Positions 35,961-47,579 of a DNA stretch of 64,000 nucleotides are shown piece after piece; the first letter of the stretch is position 1; every line of letters starts with the position of its first letter. The stretch lies in NCBI GenBank assembly GCA_036877525.1, contig JAZGTH010000034.1:3348001-3412000 (forward strand), read 5' to 3'. Both the position numbers and the translations under genes were made by a program. The notes under the pieces were generated by a model. It saw only the letters and a list, made by a program, of their open reading frames with translations, was not told where the DNA came from and searched no databases. Origin of the DNA: Chromobotia macracanthus (taxonomy: Eukaryota; Chordata; Actinopteri; Cypriniformes; Botiidae).

Positions 35961-37499
35961 TGTCTGGAGAGAATCTGGAACATTTTAGTCTTACATTGTA
36001 TTTCCTCTTGTTGGAATCAGACAATAAAAATGGCTTACTTTACAAGTTACAATCAAAGTTACAAGCTGTTTGCCATCATATTAAAACTGTCTTGCTATGC
36101 TTCATGTTCCAAGTTTGTGACGTTACAGTGGGAGGTCCATAGACTGATTTTTAAAATGCACAGAAAAAAATATATGCACATGTTTTTCTCAATGTATGTC
36201 TTAATGTAATTGTGATGTTGTGAAGCTTTAAATGTATGGTCAACTAATGTGTGGTTTATTAATGTTGTTGATAAAAGATATACAATGTGGTGAACATTTC
36301 TATATTAGTGGGTCTGTATGTTGTAGAATGGATTGACAAGCCCTGCAATAAAGTTTGACATTAGCATGTTGCTAAGCTAATAACACTCTAATAGAGTCAT
36401 GCGTCTTCCTTTACAAGACGTAAACAGTATTAAGTTTAAATTAATGAATGATATTTGAATAAAGAATGTAAGTTTGAAGGTGTAGATGACAAGTCATTAT
36501 ACGTTTTAATAGTAACAGCCCACATATCAAATATTTAAAATATGGAATACCACCAAAGATTATATAAAAAGTGATAAAAAACAACTACAAAATAGTCACA
36601 ATAAGGCTAACTGTGTAAATTTACTCACCCTGCTTGAGTGCTCATAAACACTAAAATACGCCTCTTCTTTCTCTTTTAAATTCTGGGTAAAAATGGAGAT
36701 TGAATGGGCTGTTTTTCTCATTTCTGTGTACTCTGGGTAAACTTAGTCATTTCTCAGTGCTGTTAAAGGCTTCTAGAAAGAAAAGTAAATAAAATGGCAT
36801 CATTTTGATAGACACACGATTGAGCAGAATGGTTTTGCCCTTCCCTTCAGTCTTTCAGCACATGTATCAGCGCATTCACTGATACAACAGAGAACATGTA
36901 TTTAATAACCTCTTTTATTCATTGATGTTGAAGCATTTATAAAATGTATGACATTTCATTAAAGCTGAACATCATAGCATTGTTTCTTCTAAAATGTAAA
37001 TATCTACTTAAATAATAATATTTAAACAATTATAATGTTATACAGAGACCATTTTGTGAGATTTCCTATAATTCTTTGCAGTGCATGTAGTCACTTAGAT
37101 AGATTACATTTTTATCAGAACATCACAATGATCTGAACACCACAATGATCAGACCTGGATGAGTGAAAAATGAGCCTTTAATAGGCCTTTTTCCACAACC
37201 CCTGTTTTAACGCAACACATGGCAATGGCTCGAGTACATTCGGCCATCCATTTTTCACCTAGCGTTTTCTTTGAGGTCTGATGAAATGGCGCTGCCATTA
37301 TTTTTTGAGCAGTGAAATTTGGTGACCCATTCAAACGCGATTGCCTCATGAGGCTGTGATTGTGTGAGATGGTTTCAGAGAGAATTCTCTTCCCTGCACT
37401 CGGAGAACACTCGAAAAGGCTGAAACCCGGCATATCCACACAAAATGTACAAAAGGGTCAAAAAAACTTTTCATCTGCTGACTAATTCAAATTATATAA
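35961..37499. other. AT-rich intergenic DNA
   Basis: No gene is seen. A 96-codon minus-strand frame at 37149-37439 shows no domain or splice junctions. A small imperfect tandem (ATCACAATGATC / CCACAATGATC) sits at 37124-37151. Confidence 0.6.
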
Positions 37500-37860
37500 C
37501 CTAAACACAGCAGAAGTGATTTCTTATCATTAGATCAGATGGTGCGAAAGGAAGAGCTCTGAAAATAATATCTGAAACGGAAAATAATTGACAGCTTGTG
37601 ACACTCTCATTATTGGTATTCTGATTATCCCATGCCCGCTGCCCTTATTAAAGCTGACAAGTCATGCAGCGAGTATAAATCGGAATGCTGCAACAACAGT
37701 GTAAGCATTAGGATCAGTGACTACTTTAACTCCCAGCGACAAGGAAAGACTGGCCAATGACTCCTTTCCAGTCAGTGGGGAATCTTCAGCCTCACTGCGT
37801 ACCAACAATTTAAACTGACAGCTCTCTCAAAACAGAAAAGATTGGCCGCCAGTCCGGCAA
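37500..37860. promoter_or_regulatory. possible conserved non-coding block with TALE motif
   Basis: Orderly, homopolymer-poor sequence with AATAATTGACAGCTTGTGAC (TGACAG, the MEIS/TALE core, at 37589-37594), TCATTATTGG and 'GTATAAATCGGAATGC'. It ends at a G-rich tract and a tandem repeat. It is one of the more enhancer-like stretches in the window, but this is judged from motif content only. Confidence 0.3.
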
Positions 37861-37880
37861 GGGGCTGTGGGGGCCAGGGG

Positions 37881-37942
37881 GTGCTTTTTATGTCCATACT
37901 ATAGTTTTGGCCTGCTTTATGTCTATATACTATAGTTTTGGG
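37881..37942. repeat. two-copy tandem repeat, about 30 bp
   Basis: TGCTTTTTATGTCCATAC plus TATAGTTTTGG is followed directly by TGCTTTATGTCTATATAC plus TATAGTTTTGG. The copies differ by a few substitutions and a short indel, indicating an old local duplication. Confidence 0.75.
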
Positions 37943-38441
37943 GGAGGGTGAAGAAGCTAGGTGCCTTGGGAAGCAAGGCTACAGACTCTACCAATGGATG
38001 GTGTAGTGACAACCTTGAGTGGTAAATGCAAATATTTATGCCATATGTTGTTTTCTCAATCTGGTTCTTAACAAATACTAATGTAGACAGTAGAAAACAA
38101 GCCAGAAACAGCTTGGGAACATCACAGTTTCCTAAGCACCACCAGTACTGCCTGGCAAAGTCAAGGAAGAAGACATTAAGTGTTTATTGAAGTGATAAAC
38201 GTCCATGATGAAAATGATCAAATTAATCATCTTATCAATCCGGAAAGCTTCAGAAATGCAAATAAAATTTTGTGTTGCTTGTAAACCCAAATGCTTACAG
38301 AGAAATGAATCCAATAAACACTGCTTACATAAAGCCTGTCATAACACTTGAAAAATCCAAGAGTAGCATATAAAATATATCAGTATATAACAGTATATAT
38401 ATATATCAATATATAACAGTGACTTGGTGGGTACGTGTCAC

Positions 38442-38703
38442 CTTCCTGTGATAGCCACGGTCTTTCTTTAATGGGTTTGTTTTCTGTGAGATGATAAACT
38501 GAGGGCTCGTCTCCTCTCTCCCCATCACTCAAAGTAAATCCTGATGGATCAGAGGCAGTGTGGTGCCTGGGCTGGCGTGCTGAGCACGTGGACTGGGTGA
38601 TGGATGGCTGGGGGTGCGTCAGTGGAGAGCAATCTCTCTGCCCATATGGGCTGGTGGCAGTAGCAGGAGGCGACAGGGTGATGGCACTTTGAGTGCCAGC
38701 CAT
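38442..38703 (-). other. candidate coding exon in a GC-rich island
   Basis: On the minus strand an ATG at 38703 with a favourable context (A at -3, G at +4: AGCATGG) opens 87 codons rich in Ser, Thr, Pro and Gln (starting MAGTQSAITLSPPATATSPY), ending at an AAG|GTGACA donor-like site at 38442/38441. Third positions are often G or C, and the segment is clearly more GC- and CpG-rich than its surroundings. Upstream on the same strand, an acceptor-like 'TTGCTCTTTTTGTCTAG' ends near 38772, but the frame is closed between it and the ATG. The protein is not recognised. Alternatives are a conserved non-coding element or an overlapping chance frame; another frame (38549-38800) is also open across the same GC-rich DNA. 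Confidence 0.25.
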
Positions 38704-38840
38704 GCTTTGGCCGTCCACCAGGCCCTGTCATCGCACTCACACACTCAGCCGTGTAAACCTCCACACCCGCTAGACAAAAAGAGCAACTGACTGCCGTCAT
38801 CTACTAACAAGGGTAATGTGTGCTATTCTAAATACATCAT

Positions 38841-38864
38841 GATGGATGGATGGATAGATAGATG
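38841..38864. repeat. GGAT/GATA microsatellite
   Basis: GATGGATGGATGGATAGATAGATG, a short compound tetranucleotide repeat. Confidence 0.9.
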
Positions 38865-39999
38865 TCATAATGCACCATAAACATATCATTTTGTTGTATA
38901 TTGTCTTCCCCAGGGGCTGTGCTCAGCTGGAGTGAGGTGTGCTGTATTCCCTAATTTTATTATTAACAACAAAATACTGTTAATGAAAGTATAAGCAAAA
39001 TATTAGGTGTATGAAGCATATTAAGTGTATGAGGCATATTTTACAGTAAACCTCAAAGGGATTTAACTGCAAAAAGGGAAAATAAGTGAAAAAGGCAATT
39101 AAAAGAATCAAAACAGATCCCAAAACATCTGTCACTTCTTATTAGAGTGCTTAGCAACTATGTACATGAGGGACTATTGGAGATTAAAGGGTTTAACTCA
39201 TCAGGCCAAATTAAGTGTTCACCCTAAAATGACTGAGCACATTTAACAGCAGAAAAGTTTACCTGGTATCAATGCAGGGAGCATTGATTCACTTTGCCTG
39301 ACTTGACTGGCATAACAATGCATTTCCTCAAGGTCTGAACCAGAACAAACATCTAAAGTTCTAATCATGATATCTTGTGTGAGTCAAAAGACAGGTTTGG
39401 TTAATTAGTGCAGGCTGGTGTTTTAAGGTTCTTACATTGTGTCCAGACTGGAAGCATTGCATAGTAACAGAACTAGATTTAGAACTAACTTCAGTTGAAG
39501 ACAATGATAGTGTCTTAGAAATATGTCAGAAATAAATCTTGCTTTGGGGGTTGAATTTTTGTGCGGGGCATATGATCTAGTAGACTGCTCTGATAGTTTG
39601 AAGGCTGTCATGGAACTTGCTACTCAAAATGCCAAAGGGAGCCTACAAAAAAGACCTCTCTTTTGAGAGCATATAAGCATATTCCTGTAGATTACTGTAT
39701 CTGTTTCACAAAGAGTCTGATAAAGAGGAATCATTAGTCACTTGGGCCAGTAATTTAAGCGTTCTGTGAACACATCCAGCATCGCAGTCTAAGATAGCAT
39801 ATGAACTATTTCCAGTGCTTTGCAATAAAGTAGGAACTGCAGTGTAGCCTGCTGGTTTTTGGATTTGTACAGGTCCTGTTTCCAAGTGAGACTCCTAATA
39901 ATAATGTACCACAGTGCACTTTATAATCCCATAAACATTATTCTATCAACGCATATGGCACACAAAAGACAAGAATGGATCGTATTATAAATACCATGC
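38865..39999. other. intergenic DNA, no gene seen
   Basis: AT-rich filler with no credible frame. An imperfect tandem (TTAGGTGTATGAAGCATA / TTAAGTGTATGAGGCATA) lies at about 39002-39040. Confidence 0.6.
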
Positions 40000-40180
40000 C
40001 TTTGTATTCATTGCATTAATGAAATTCATTAGTAACAGTTAGCTAGCGCTAATCTACTGAAATTGAAATATGAAGCTAGCATTGAGGGCAGAACACAAGT
40101 AAAATGACAAATTCATTAGCATAACTACAACCGTGCATCATAAAAGTCATATTAAAAATTGCTCCCTAATTTGCTGTATT
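40000..40180. promoter_or_regulatory. possible homeodomain-rich regulatory block
   Basis: Packed with ATTA/TAAT and ATTAG words: 'TGCATTAATGAAATTCATTA', 'GCTAGCGCTAATCTACTG' and 'ATTCATTAGCATAACTAC'. No simple repeat explains it. Inference only. Confidence 0.25.
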
Positions 40181-41439
40181 AGTTTCTTTATGAGGTAATT
40201 TCTACATACTGTAATAGAATCTATCTTTTACCCTCCAGTGCATATTAAATTCACTCATCTTCTTCTTAAAACCTGTTTTAACCACGTTTGACTGTAATGA
40301 ACAAATAGTTCACCCATTGCCAGATTGACAAAACCAAGCTGAGTTTATTTTATCAGCAGATACCTTAAAAATGATCAAAATAGAAAATGTAAATGAATAT
40401 AAAGAAATAAAAATAAGGGAGCAATTTTTAATGTGCAATACATTTTTATGCCACACATCTCATGTCATAATACATACTGACTAAATACAGATGAAAAACC
40501 AGACTCAAAATTTTGGGTGTAATTGTTTTTCATTTCATTGAATGTTGCCACTTTTGCCATCTCCCCTAACGCTAACATCTTAAATTAAATACTTTAGCAT
40601 TTTATTTTAATGAGTGTTTAGAAGGAATTAATTTCAGTTGTATAGCATACATACTGTACAGTAGCTGATTTCAAGATAACATGCAATGTCTGGCAGTATT
40701 GTACTATGTAACAAAATTACAATATTACTAAAAAATAAAAATACATTAAAAAATAACAGCTGTCCAATCCAGAGTGTGAAGTCTAAAGTATTTAGTAGAT
40801 GTTGTGTTAAGTTTTATGAGAAACTTTGGCGTTCTTAGCTCTGTAACAGTCTGTCCTACTGGAGTTGGAGAGGTGACAAAGTTCAGATGACTTTTTCCTA
40901 TTCAGGGGCATGTTATTTCTGTTGAGAATTTGTTTAAAGACTTCAATTATATTCTGTTATATACTTCACAGACTATGGGTGCAAATGCTATAATGGGTTG
41001 GCATATTAATTCATATTAAATAGTTAAATTAAGTCTAGGAAGAGACATCCCCACCTCATGAAATTTAAAGTTGATAGTAATCCAGGGTGTAAAAAATGAT
41101 TAACTTAACCTACGCTTAAATTGTAAGTTTTTATTATTTTATTTGCCTTAAACTGCAAAGGTGAGACTGGAGAGGGTCATGACCTTCAGATTAACAATTA
41201 AAGCTGAACTTTATTGGACTTTGGTAAGAGTGAACTAAGAGCTTAGAGTTGGAGACATCAATCTCTGCGGGATTTGGTTTCAAGGTGGCATGAAAGTCAT
41301 GAAGCAGAAGAAGCTCGACAGAAAAGCATGTTAGGAAATGCCAATAAATGAATGACAAACGATTTTACCCTGATTGGAAATGTTGTGATTTTTCACCACT
41401 GTCAGTGGAATAGAGGCATAAGCAACATTGCACTAGTTA
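40181..41439. other. AT-rich intergenic DNA
   Basis: No gene, RNA or recognisable repeat was found. Confidence 0.65.
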
Positions 41440-41770
41440 CTGGTCTTTTCATAATTGAGCCTTTAGCTGCTAGCTGCACCCACAGCTCACCATTAATCAA
41501 ATTGACTAAAGCTACGACACAGTGACAGCTTCAGACAGCATTAGATGGAGAAAGTGCTTTTCAGGGAGCCAGGCAAAGCTTACCAGTCATTTATCCACTA
41601 CTGAAGTACTTAATTGTTTTTCCCCAGCATTATTATCTATTTATCTATTTCCCTTTTGCCTCCCTGGCTTCTGAATTGTTAATACACCTTTCATGCAGTT
41701 CCATTAGGTAGAAGTGAGTAGCCGGGATCATTTGTATTCCCATGACTGAACTTTTGTTGATGAAAGACCT
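41440..41770. promoter_or_regulatory. possible conserved non-coding block
   Basis: Balanced, non-repetitive sequence including 'CTTTAGCTGCTAGCTGCACC', 'CACCATTAATCAAATTGACT' and 'GAGTAGCCGGGATCATTTGT'. Apart from a short TCTATTTATCTATTT patch at about 41634-41652 there is no low complexity. Enhancer-like texture, not tested. Confidence 0.27.
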
Positions 41771-42439
41771 GGTAATTTAGTTTGTTTTGGTAAGTGTAAA
41801 TGCTGTTTTATTTCATGCCAGCCCAAAATTGGTTGCTTTCAGAAACCTTCATTTCTTATGATCCTCCTAAGATTATTTAAAAGAAATAATAATTGACAGA
41901 AAGCTCAGATCATTTCATCCTGAAGGAATTTGCTTAGAAATTTAAATCTGACTAATTAATTTAAATTTTGACCCTTGGCAAATGTTTGAGATCTCTTTAA
42001 AGATAAGAGAGGGCAAAAGGAGATATGTTTTTTGGAGAAAAAATTGGATATTTAAATGGCTTCAGCAGAAGTTTTTATGTTGATCTCATTACTGTAGGGG
42101 GGACAAAGATTTTGTTGTTTTTCTATTATAAAAATCAAATAATCTAGAGGAGTATCAGCCTGTTAGGCACCTTTTCATTTCACAATCCCAGCCTGTTTTC
42201 TGAATGTTTCTAAACAATCTGTGCTGGCCTATCTTTGGTCCAAGTTACATACCACTGAGAACACTGAAATGTTCACATCGTATCTTTGCTGGTTCTGTAC
42301 AGCTCTCTGTTTTGTTTATAATACATGTAAGACATTTGACACATTCTAGAGATTCCATTACAATGTATTCAAAAGTGTTTAGACTACAGATCTTAAAGGT
42401 AAAGGTGCCCAAATTTTTTACCATCAAAAATTTATGGCC
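41771..42439. other. AT-rich intergenic DNA
   Basis: Filler. The left part of a 140-codon frame (42204-42626) starts here but has no recognisable domain and ends in the next block. Confidence 0.55.
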
Positions 42440-42740
42440 AGAATTGTTTAACTGGCATATCCTATTATTGGACTTAGGATGGTCATTAATTATCTTGTTT
42501 AATTGGATGGAGGCAAGTGTAGAGCAGCTTGTCTGGAGTGGTCATTGCCGGAAGAGGACAAGCCTAGTGTTTCCATTAAAAAGCAGCACGTCCCCCAAGT
42601 CCCTGCTTTATACTGTGCTTTATTGATTAATGACTATAATTTATTATAGATAGGAGGACTAAGCATCGAGATAAATGTACAATTAATCAATGCATCGGCA
42701 TATCATGCGCCAAGGTGCAGGGGACACTGCAAAAAGTGGA
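42440..42740. promoter_or_regulatory. possible conserved non-coding block
   Basis: Contains 'GGTCATTAATTATCTTG', 'TTATTGATTAATGACTATAA', 'ACAATTAATCAATGCATCGG' and 'CATATCATGCGCCAAGG'. The dense TAAT/TGATTAAT words in otherwise balanced DNA are typical of enhancers bound by homeodomain proteins. The frames that cross it look like chance. Confidence 0.3.
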
Positions 42741-44229
42741 TGTCAAAAGGTATAGTTTCATGGCCCGAACCTGTGCTCACCAACTTAACACAACTTAAGA
42801 CTCAGCATTAATACAACCTGTCCCATGTGACAAATGCTTCCCCAGAAATTGAATATAACTGCTGTTGATGGACTTGCCTCGCTGTTTCTTGGGTCTATCA
42901 CTCAGTCAAGCCCACTGGAATAATGTAGCACCCTATGCACCCTACAAAACCATCTATTAATCTCCAAACGGGGAAAAGTGCCTGAAGGTTCAAATACATC
43001 ATTGTTAAATCAACAGTATTAAATTAAGCAGGGGACGGATGTGAGCTTTAAGAAACCCAGGGCGATAGGAGGACAAATTTCAACGTTGTGAAAGCTATTT
43101 AAAACCATTATTTTCCAGAGTAGCATGACATGTGACACGTTAAATCCAGTTTTAGAAAACCCATAATTGATCATAAATTTTGTGGCATGCCAAAAAATAT
43201 GCTATGCCTATTTCCACATGGATGTCTTTGGGGACTTTTTGAAGAGTCGAGAATATGAAGATAAAGGATTGAGGGTCATGTTTTAAAATATGTTCAAATA
43301 ATACGTGACACAGATCAGCGACTCTGTGGTCTTGAAGCTGCAAGTCAGACCCTTGTCACTCAAACATGCTTGTTTGAAAACAATTACTTATGTTGTGAGG
43401 TTAGAGGTCTTTTCAAGGCATCCAAAGAGACATTCCCGGTGGGACCTTCAGAGCAATGACATGGGGGCAGAAAGAACAGCTCACAGGGGACTTTCAACTT
43501 TTCACCAAACTCCCTCCATTACCAAATGTTGTAGAACTTGCACCCACAGAACTGGTTAGAGTCTAGACACTGAACAATCATTATCAATAAAATTATTCTC
43601 AAGAAAACCCAGATATGTTCAAACACTGCCACAGTCAATGCCAGAGCAGAACATTTTTCAATTATTGAAAATCTCTTTTTTCTGTATGATGTCCTTTGAT
43701 GGGAAATATAGGATCTTGTATCTATATTCAGGAAGGCTGTATTTATGGCCTAACTGGCTTTATTCTTTCAGAACTAGTGAAACTTGCTCTGACATTTGTG
43801 ACATAACTAGAAATTAATACATTAAAGGATTTGCTTATGCAAAATAAAAAAATGATAAATAAAAATTGGTTAGGAAAAGGCTGACTGACCATTTTCATGA
43901 ACTCTAAAGGTTTTGGATACTCAAGCGATGTCATAGCAGCCCTATGACATCATGAACATTCTAACATGAACATGATAACATTTCTCTCTGTCATGAATGG
44001 TGCTAAACTAACAGATGTAGTAACATCACAAGGTGTCATGGTGACTGCCATCATTTTGCTACAAAATTGCTTAAATCCGCAAGTACAACAGATAATATTA
44101 TTTGATACTATTATTAACACTTTTAGATGATGCTATTATTTTACCTTGTATTTAGCTAACAAGAAAAGTGAAAGATGCATTTAAAAGCTTCTGTGTTTTT
44201 GGACTTTGCTGTGATAGTTTAACACTGAA
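42741..44229. other. intergenic DNA, no gene seen
   Basis: No credible coding sequence. Around 43910-44050 the words ATGACATCATGAAC, ATGAACATGATAAC and ACATCACAAGGTGTCATGG form loose repeats of a CATGA theme. Confidence 0.6.
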
Positions 44230-44560
44230 CAGCAATGACTCTGATCTGAGATCATCAGGAGCATCTTCAATTGTCCGCTAGCATCTGGCAGGACTGGTGG
44301 ATACCTTGTTAGATTGAGGTGCTCAATCAAGGTGGCTGGAGAGTGCCAAGTTGGTGCGGAGAGAAAGAGTGGTGATTACAAGGCTATGGGCGCGTGGAGC
44401 TGGGGAAACGGACTGGCTCTCCGCAGGTGGCCCTCTGACATTCAAGCCTGCATTTTCTGAATCAGTCTTGAGTGATTAGGGCAGCGACAGGCAAAGGACA
44501 GATCAAACAATTATTTCCTCTCTTCCACCTGTTTTTTTCTTCACCTCAGGAAAGCGTCAG
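44230..44560. promoter_or_regulatory. possible conserved non-coding block with TCF/LEF-type site
   Basis: A GC-balanced block with GATTGAGGTGCTCAATCAAGG (imperfect palindrome, about 44313-44333), 'GGGCGCGTGGAGCTGGGG' and AGATCAAA at 44500-44507, which matches the TCF/LEF core. It ends in a pyrimidine-rich stretch. No frame is coding-like. The regulatory call is inference. Confidence 0.3.
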
Positions 44561-45644
44561 GTCATTTTTCCCCCTCTTTTCACTCTGTCTTTTTGCCCAT
44601 GTGACTTCTGCTTTTCTTTAAAAGTCAAAAGGATCTTTGTTGGTTTATGGCTGCCATTTTGATTGTATTGTTTCCAAGCTTCTTAAATAAGATCACATTC
44701 ACAATGTTTAATTGAAACTGAAAGCCTGTAATAATAAAATGTGTTTGGGTTTTAGACATTTGACTTACTGATCAACTGAAGACCTGGTTACATTTTCAAC
44801 AGAGCAACTAAAAAAACAACTAAAAAAATAGGGGATCAAAAAAGAGAAAAGAAACAAAAAAGTAAAGTATAAGCCATTAATGTGCAAACCATTATTTAAG
44901 AACACACTGTATTTTACTCTGTGGATAGCCCAATAAAACAAAGGCAATGCCTTTTATTAAAAGAAGCTTTTAAGAAGTTGAAAAATATTTGTGTCCTAGA
45001 ACACATTACCAACCACACAGCAAGATGCAAATCACTCAGAACTTTTTTACTAGGAGAACAAGCCAGTTTAACAAGCATGTGGATTTCATTATTTAATGAC
45101 TTCAGTAGCTTTATGCAAGCATATATATTTTGGTCAGAATGAAGAGGAACACAAAATAGTAAATTGTTGCGTGTTGTTAACATTCTTTCCCAGCCCATAA
45201 TACAATCAGTGTAGAATCCAGCACAAGAGGGCAGCATTTAAACCCATGGCTTCTTCAGCCAGGATCTCCACCTGAAACAACAACCATAAAAGCTGCAGTC
45301 AGTCTCCTGGTCTCTCTCTCCATAGCTTCATGTGGAGCTGTGGAGGCATAGATCCGGACCTCACTCTCTTTACCTTAACCTCCACACTGCAGCCTTCCAC
45401 TGACTCACATCACAGATTGCAGCTCTGGCTTGCCTGGTCGGTGACGGTGTTATCCAGCACTGCAGCAGGGACTCCCCTTTGATGTGGCCTTAAGACGTTT
45501 CCATTTCTTAAAGGGAAAACTGGCAGGGCACTAACTTTTAGGGGGAGCCCTTGTAAAAGATCTTACATGCAACTCAATGTGCTTGAACAGATCTATTAAA
45601 AATGTCACAAAACAATGGCTTGATTATCTAAAATCTCCTACGAC
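44561..45644. other. intergenic DNA, no gene seen
   Basis: The AT-rich part (44640-45200) has frames of up to 107 codons without domains. 45240-45500 is more balanced and pyrimidine-rich, with several CAG and TAG acceptor-like words but no bounded exon. Confidence 0.55.
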
Positions 45645-46040
45645 ATTCTTTAAGGTCAACATGAAATTGACACCAATAGCATAGCATTCAGTGTCTTAAA
45701 ACACAATCCTGCGCTTATTGTGAACGATTCTTTAACGATGAACGATTGTGAACTGTCTTTATAATCTTCAACAAAACATAACCTAATCCACCTATCAACG
45801 ACTTTGCTTTTGGCTGATTTCATCAAGGCCACTTAGTTGCAACTAATAGCTGCAAGTGGTGGGAGAGGGGGTGTTGTAGTCCTCCACAGCTGACAACAAA
45901 CTCACATTTATGTCTGGTTCTATTCTGGTACTGAATGGAACTATACATTTTTAAGATGCAAACATTCCTTACGGATAAAATTATGTCCCACCCTACATTT
46001 TCTCAATTCAAGATCAATGATCTTAAAAAGCTTTTAATCC
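45645..46040. repeat. possible degenerate interspersed repeat, copy A
   Basis: Shares 'CTTTGCTTTTGGCTGATTTC' plus ATCAAG (about 45803-45828) with 'CTTTGCTTTTTGGCTGACAT' plus CATCAAG at 61961-61987, preceded in both by a CC..CACCT word. Its left part (AAGGTCAACATGAAATTGAC) resembles TTAACATGAAATCAAAAT at 54192-54209 and GTCACCATGAAATGGG at 54554-54569. These look like old copies of a fish DNA repeat beginning AAAGTCACCATGAAAT. The boundaries are uncertain. Confidence 0.3.
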
Positions 46041-47555
46041 GAAGGTGTATGCTTAAATGTTTATTTAATTTATTTTTAATGGATGATTTGCACCAAATAA
46101 TGAAAACATAAAAACCTATTTGATGCTGTTTAAAATAATCTCAGGGGGATGCCAAGAGACTGGGTGATAAAATGCCGAAAGCACATTTTTTGCAAATTCT
46201 GTGTAAAGGAGGTCCACTTTAAAGATGCTGAAAGCTACCATTAGACTGTTAAAGCTACCATTATACCATTTTGGATGTTTTAATCACAGTATAACTCCCA
46301 GAACTCCATTGTATTACCTAGTTTCAATGAGTTAACTATTGTTCTAAAATGTGGAAAGAAATATTAATAAAGTAATAAAGTGACCCTAAACTTTATTCCA
46401 ACACAGTTTTATCCACAGCTTTTCTTTTTCAATGTCCTGTTTTAGGAATATACAAGTTATACAAATGGTTGTGATTGCCATTTCCAGTTGACTTTAACAC
46501 AACAAATGTAATTAAATTAAACACAATGAAAAGTAATGCTTATTTAAAAATATAATAATGATAATAAAATAAAATGTGTTCCAGTCTCCTGTATGGGGGA
46601 TTTTCATCTGTCCTATACCACTTTCTGTTTGAAAAAAAACATGACTGGTGTAGCTTTAATATAATACACACCAGTACAAGACAATTCAAGGTTTATTTAA
46701 TGCTGTGTGCCAGAGCTGCATGGTAATGATACTTGGAGCTGAAAGCATACAACAGGGGATACTAATCCTGGGATCTATTTATATTTAGGTTCAGTGAGTC
46801 CACAAAAAGGGAGCCTCTTTCAAAACTATAAAACAATGAAATTGCAAATAACTGTTTTGGAAATGGGATGATGTGGCTTGTTGAACAGAACAAGCCGGGA
46901 ATCTGTTTTCTTATTACATGTATAGTAATTTTATTTTAATGGTTCAATGTAAATAAAATACAACAGGGAAATGCACTGATTTAACAACTAACTGTAGAGA
47001 TGCAAATGCCAATCACATCTTCAGATAACTAAATATTTTTTACAGTAAATGAGAGTTATGTTACGCAGTTACATTACACAGTCATATAGCATTATGTTTT
47101 ACTGTGTGTTCCCAAATCCAGCTTTAAACCAGCCTGGTGCTTCAAAGGCAAAGGATTAGAGTCCTTATCCCATAATTAATATGGTGGAGGGGAGAGTGAC
47201 AGCACCTGAGGACTGGCCAGAGCAGCCAGCTTCCTGCTGAGGCCACTCAGAGCCCTGCTTACCCACAGTGCACTACAGCCCAAACCCATCAGCCACCACA
47301 CAATTACCCGCTTCTTTTTCTGTCTGTATTGATGGAGTGTAATCTACTTCAAGTCTTTTCTCCTTTTTCATTAAACAGACAAAATACATGCATCTGATTG
47401 TGAGGCACGAATGAAAGCGAGGCTCCTTTTCACTGTCCTGGTCGCCCTTGAAATGTATCATGGGAAATTCTTGACATGTTTTTTGGCCTTTAACCCTACC
47501 AGGTCATTTTCATTTCCCACCAACTGTTAAGCAAAATAGGCAGGTCCTCTACTGG
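46041..47555. other. AT-rich intergenic DNA
   Basis: No gene is seen. A short tandem of AAAGCTACCATTA occurs at 46229-46263. 47150-47290 is more balanced but has no frame longer than 62 codons. Confidence 0.6.
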
Positions 47556-47579
47556 CTCTCTCTCTCTCTCTCTCTCTCT
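47556..47579. repeat. (CT)12 microsatellite
   Basis: An uninterrupted CT dinucleotide run followed by a T-run. Confidence 0.95.

Noticed and set aside
38841..38864. GATG/GATA repeats considered as a CRISPR-like or satellite array
   Set aside because: Only a few tetranucleotide units without spacers: an ordinary microsatellite.
42204..42626. 140-codon plus-strand frame
   Set aside because: Composition is random-like and it crosses an enhancer-like block with dense TAAT words.
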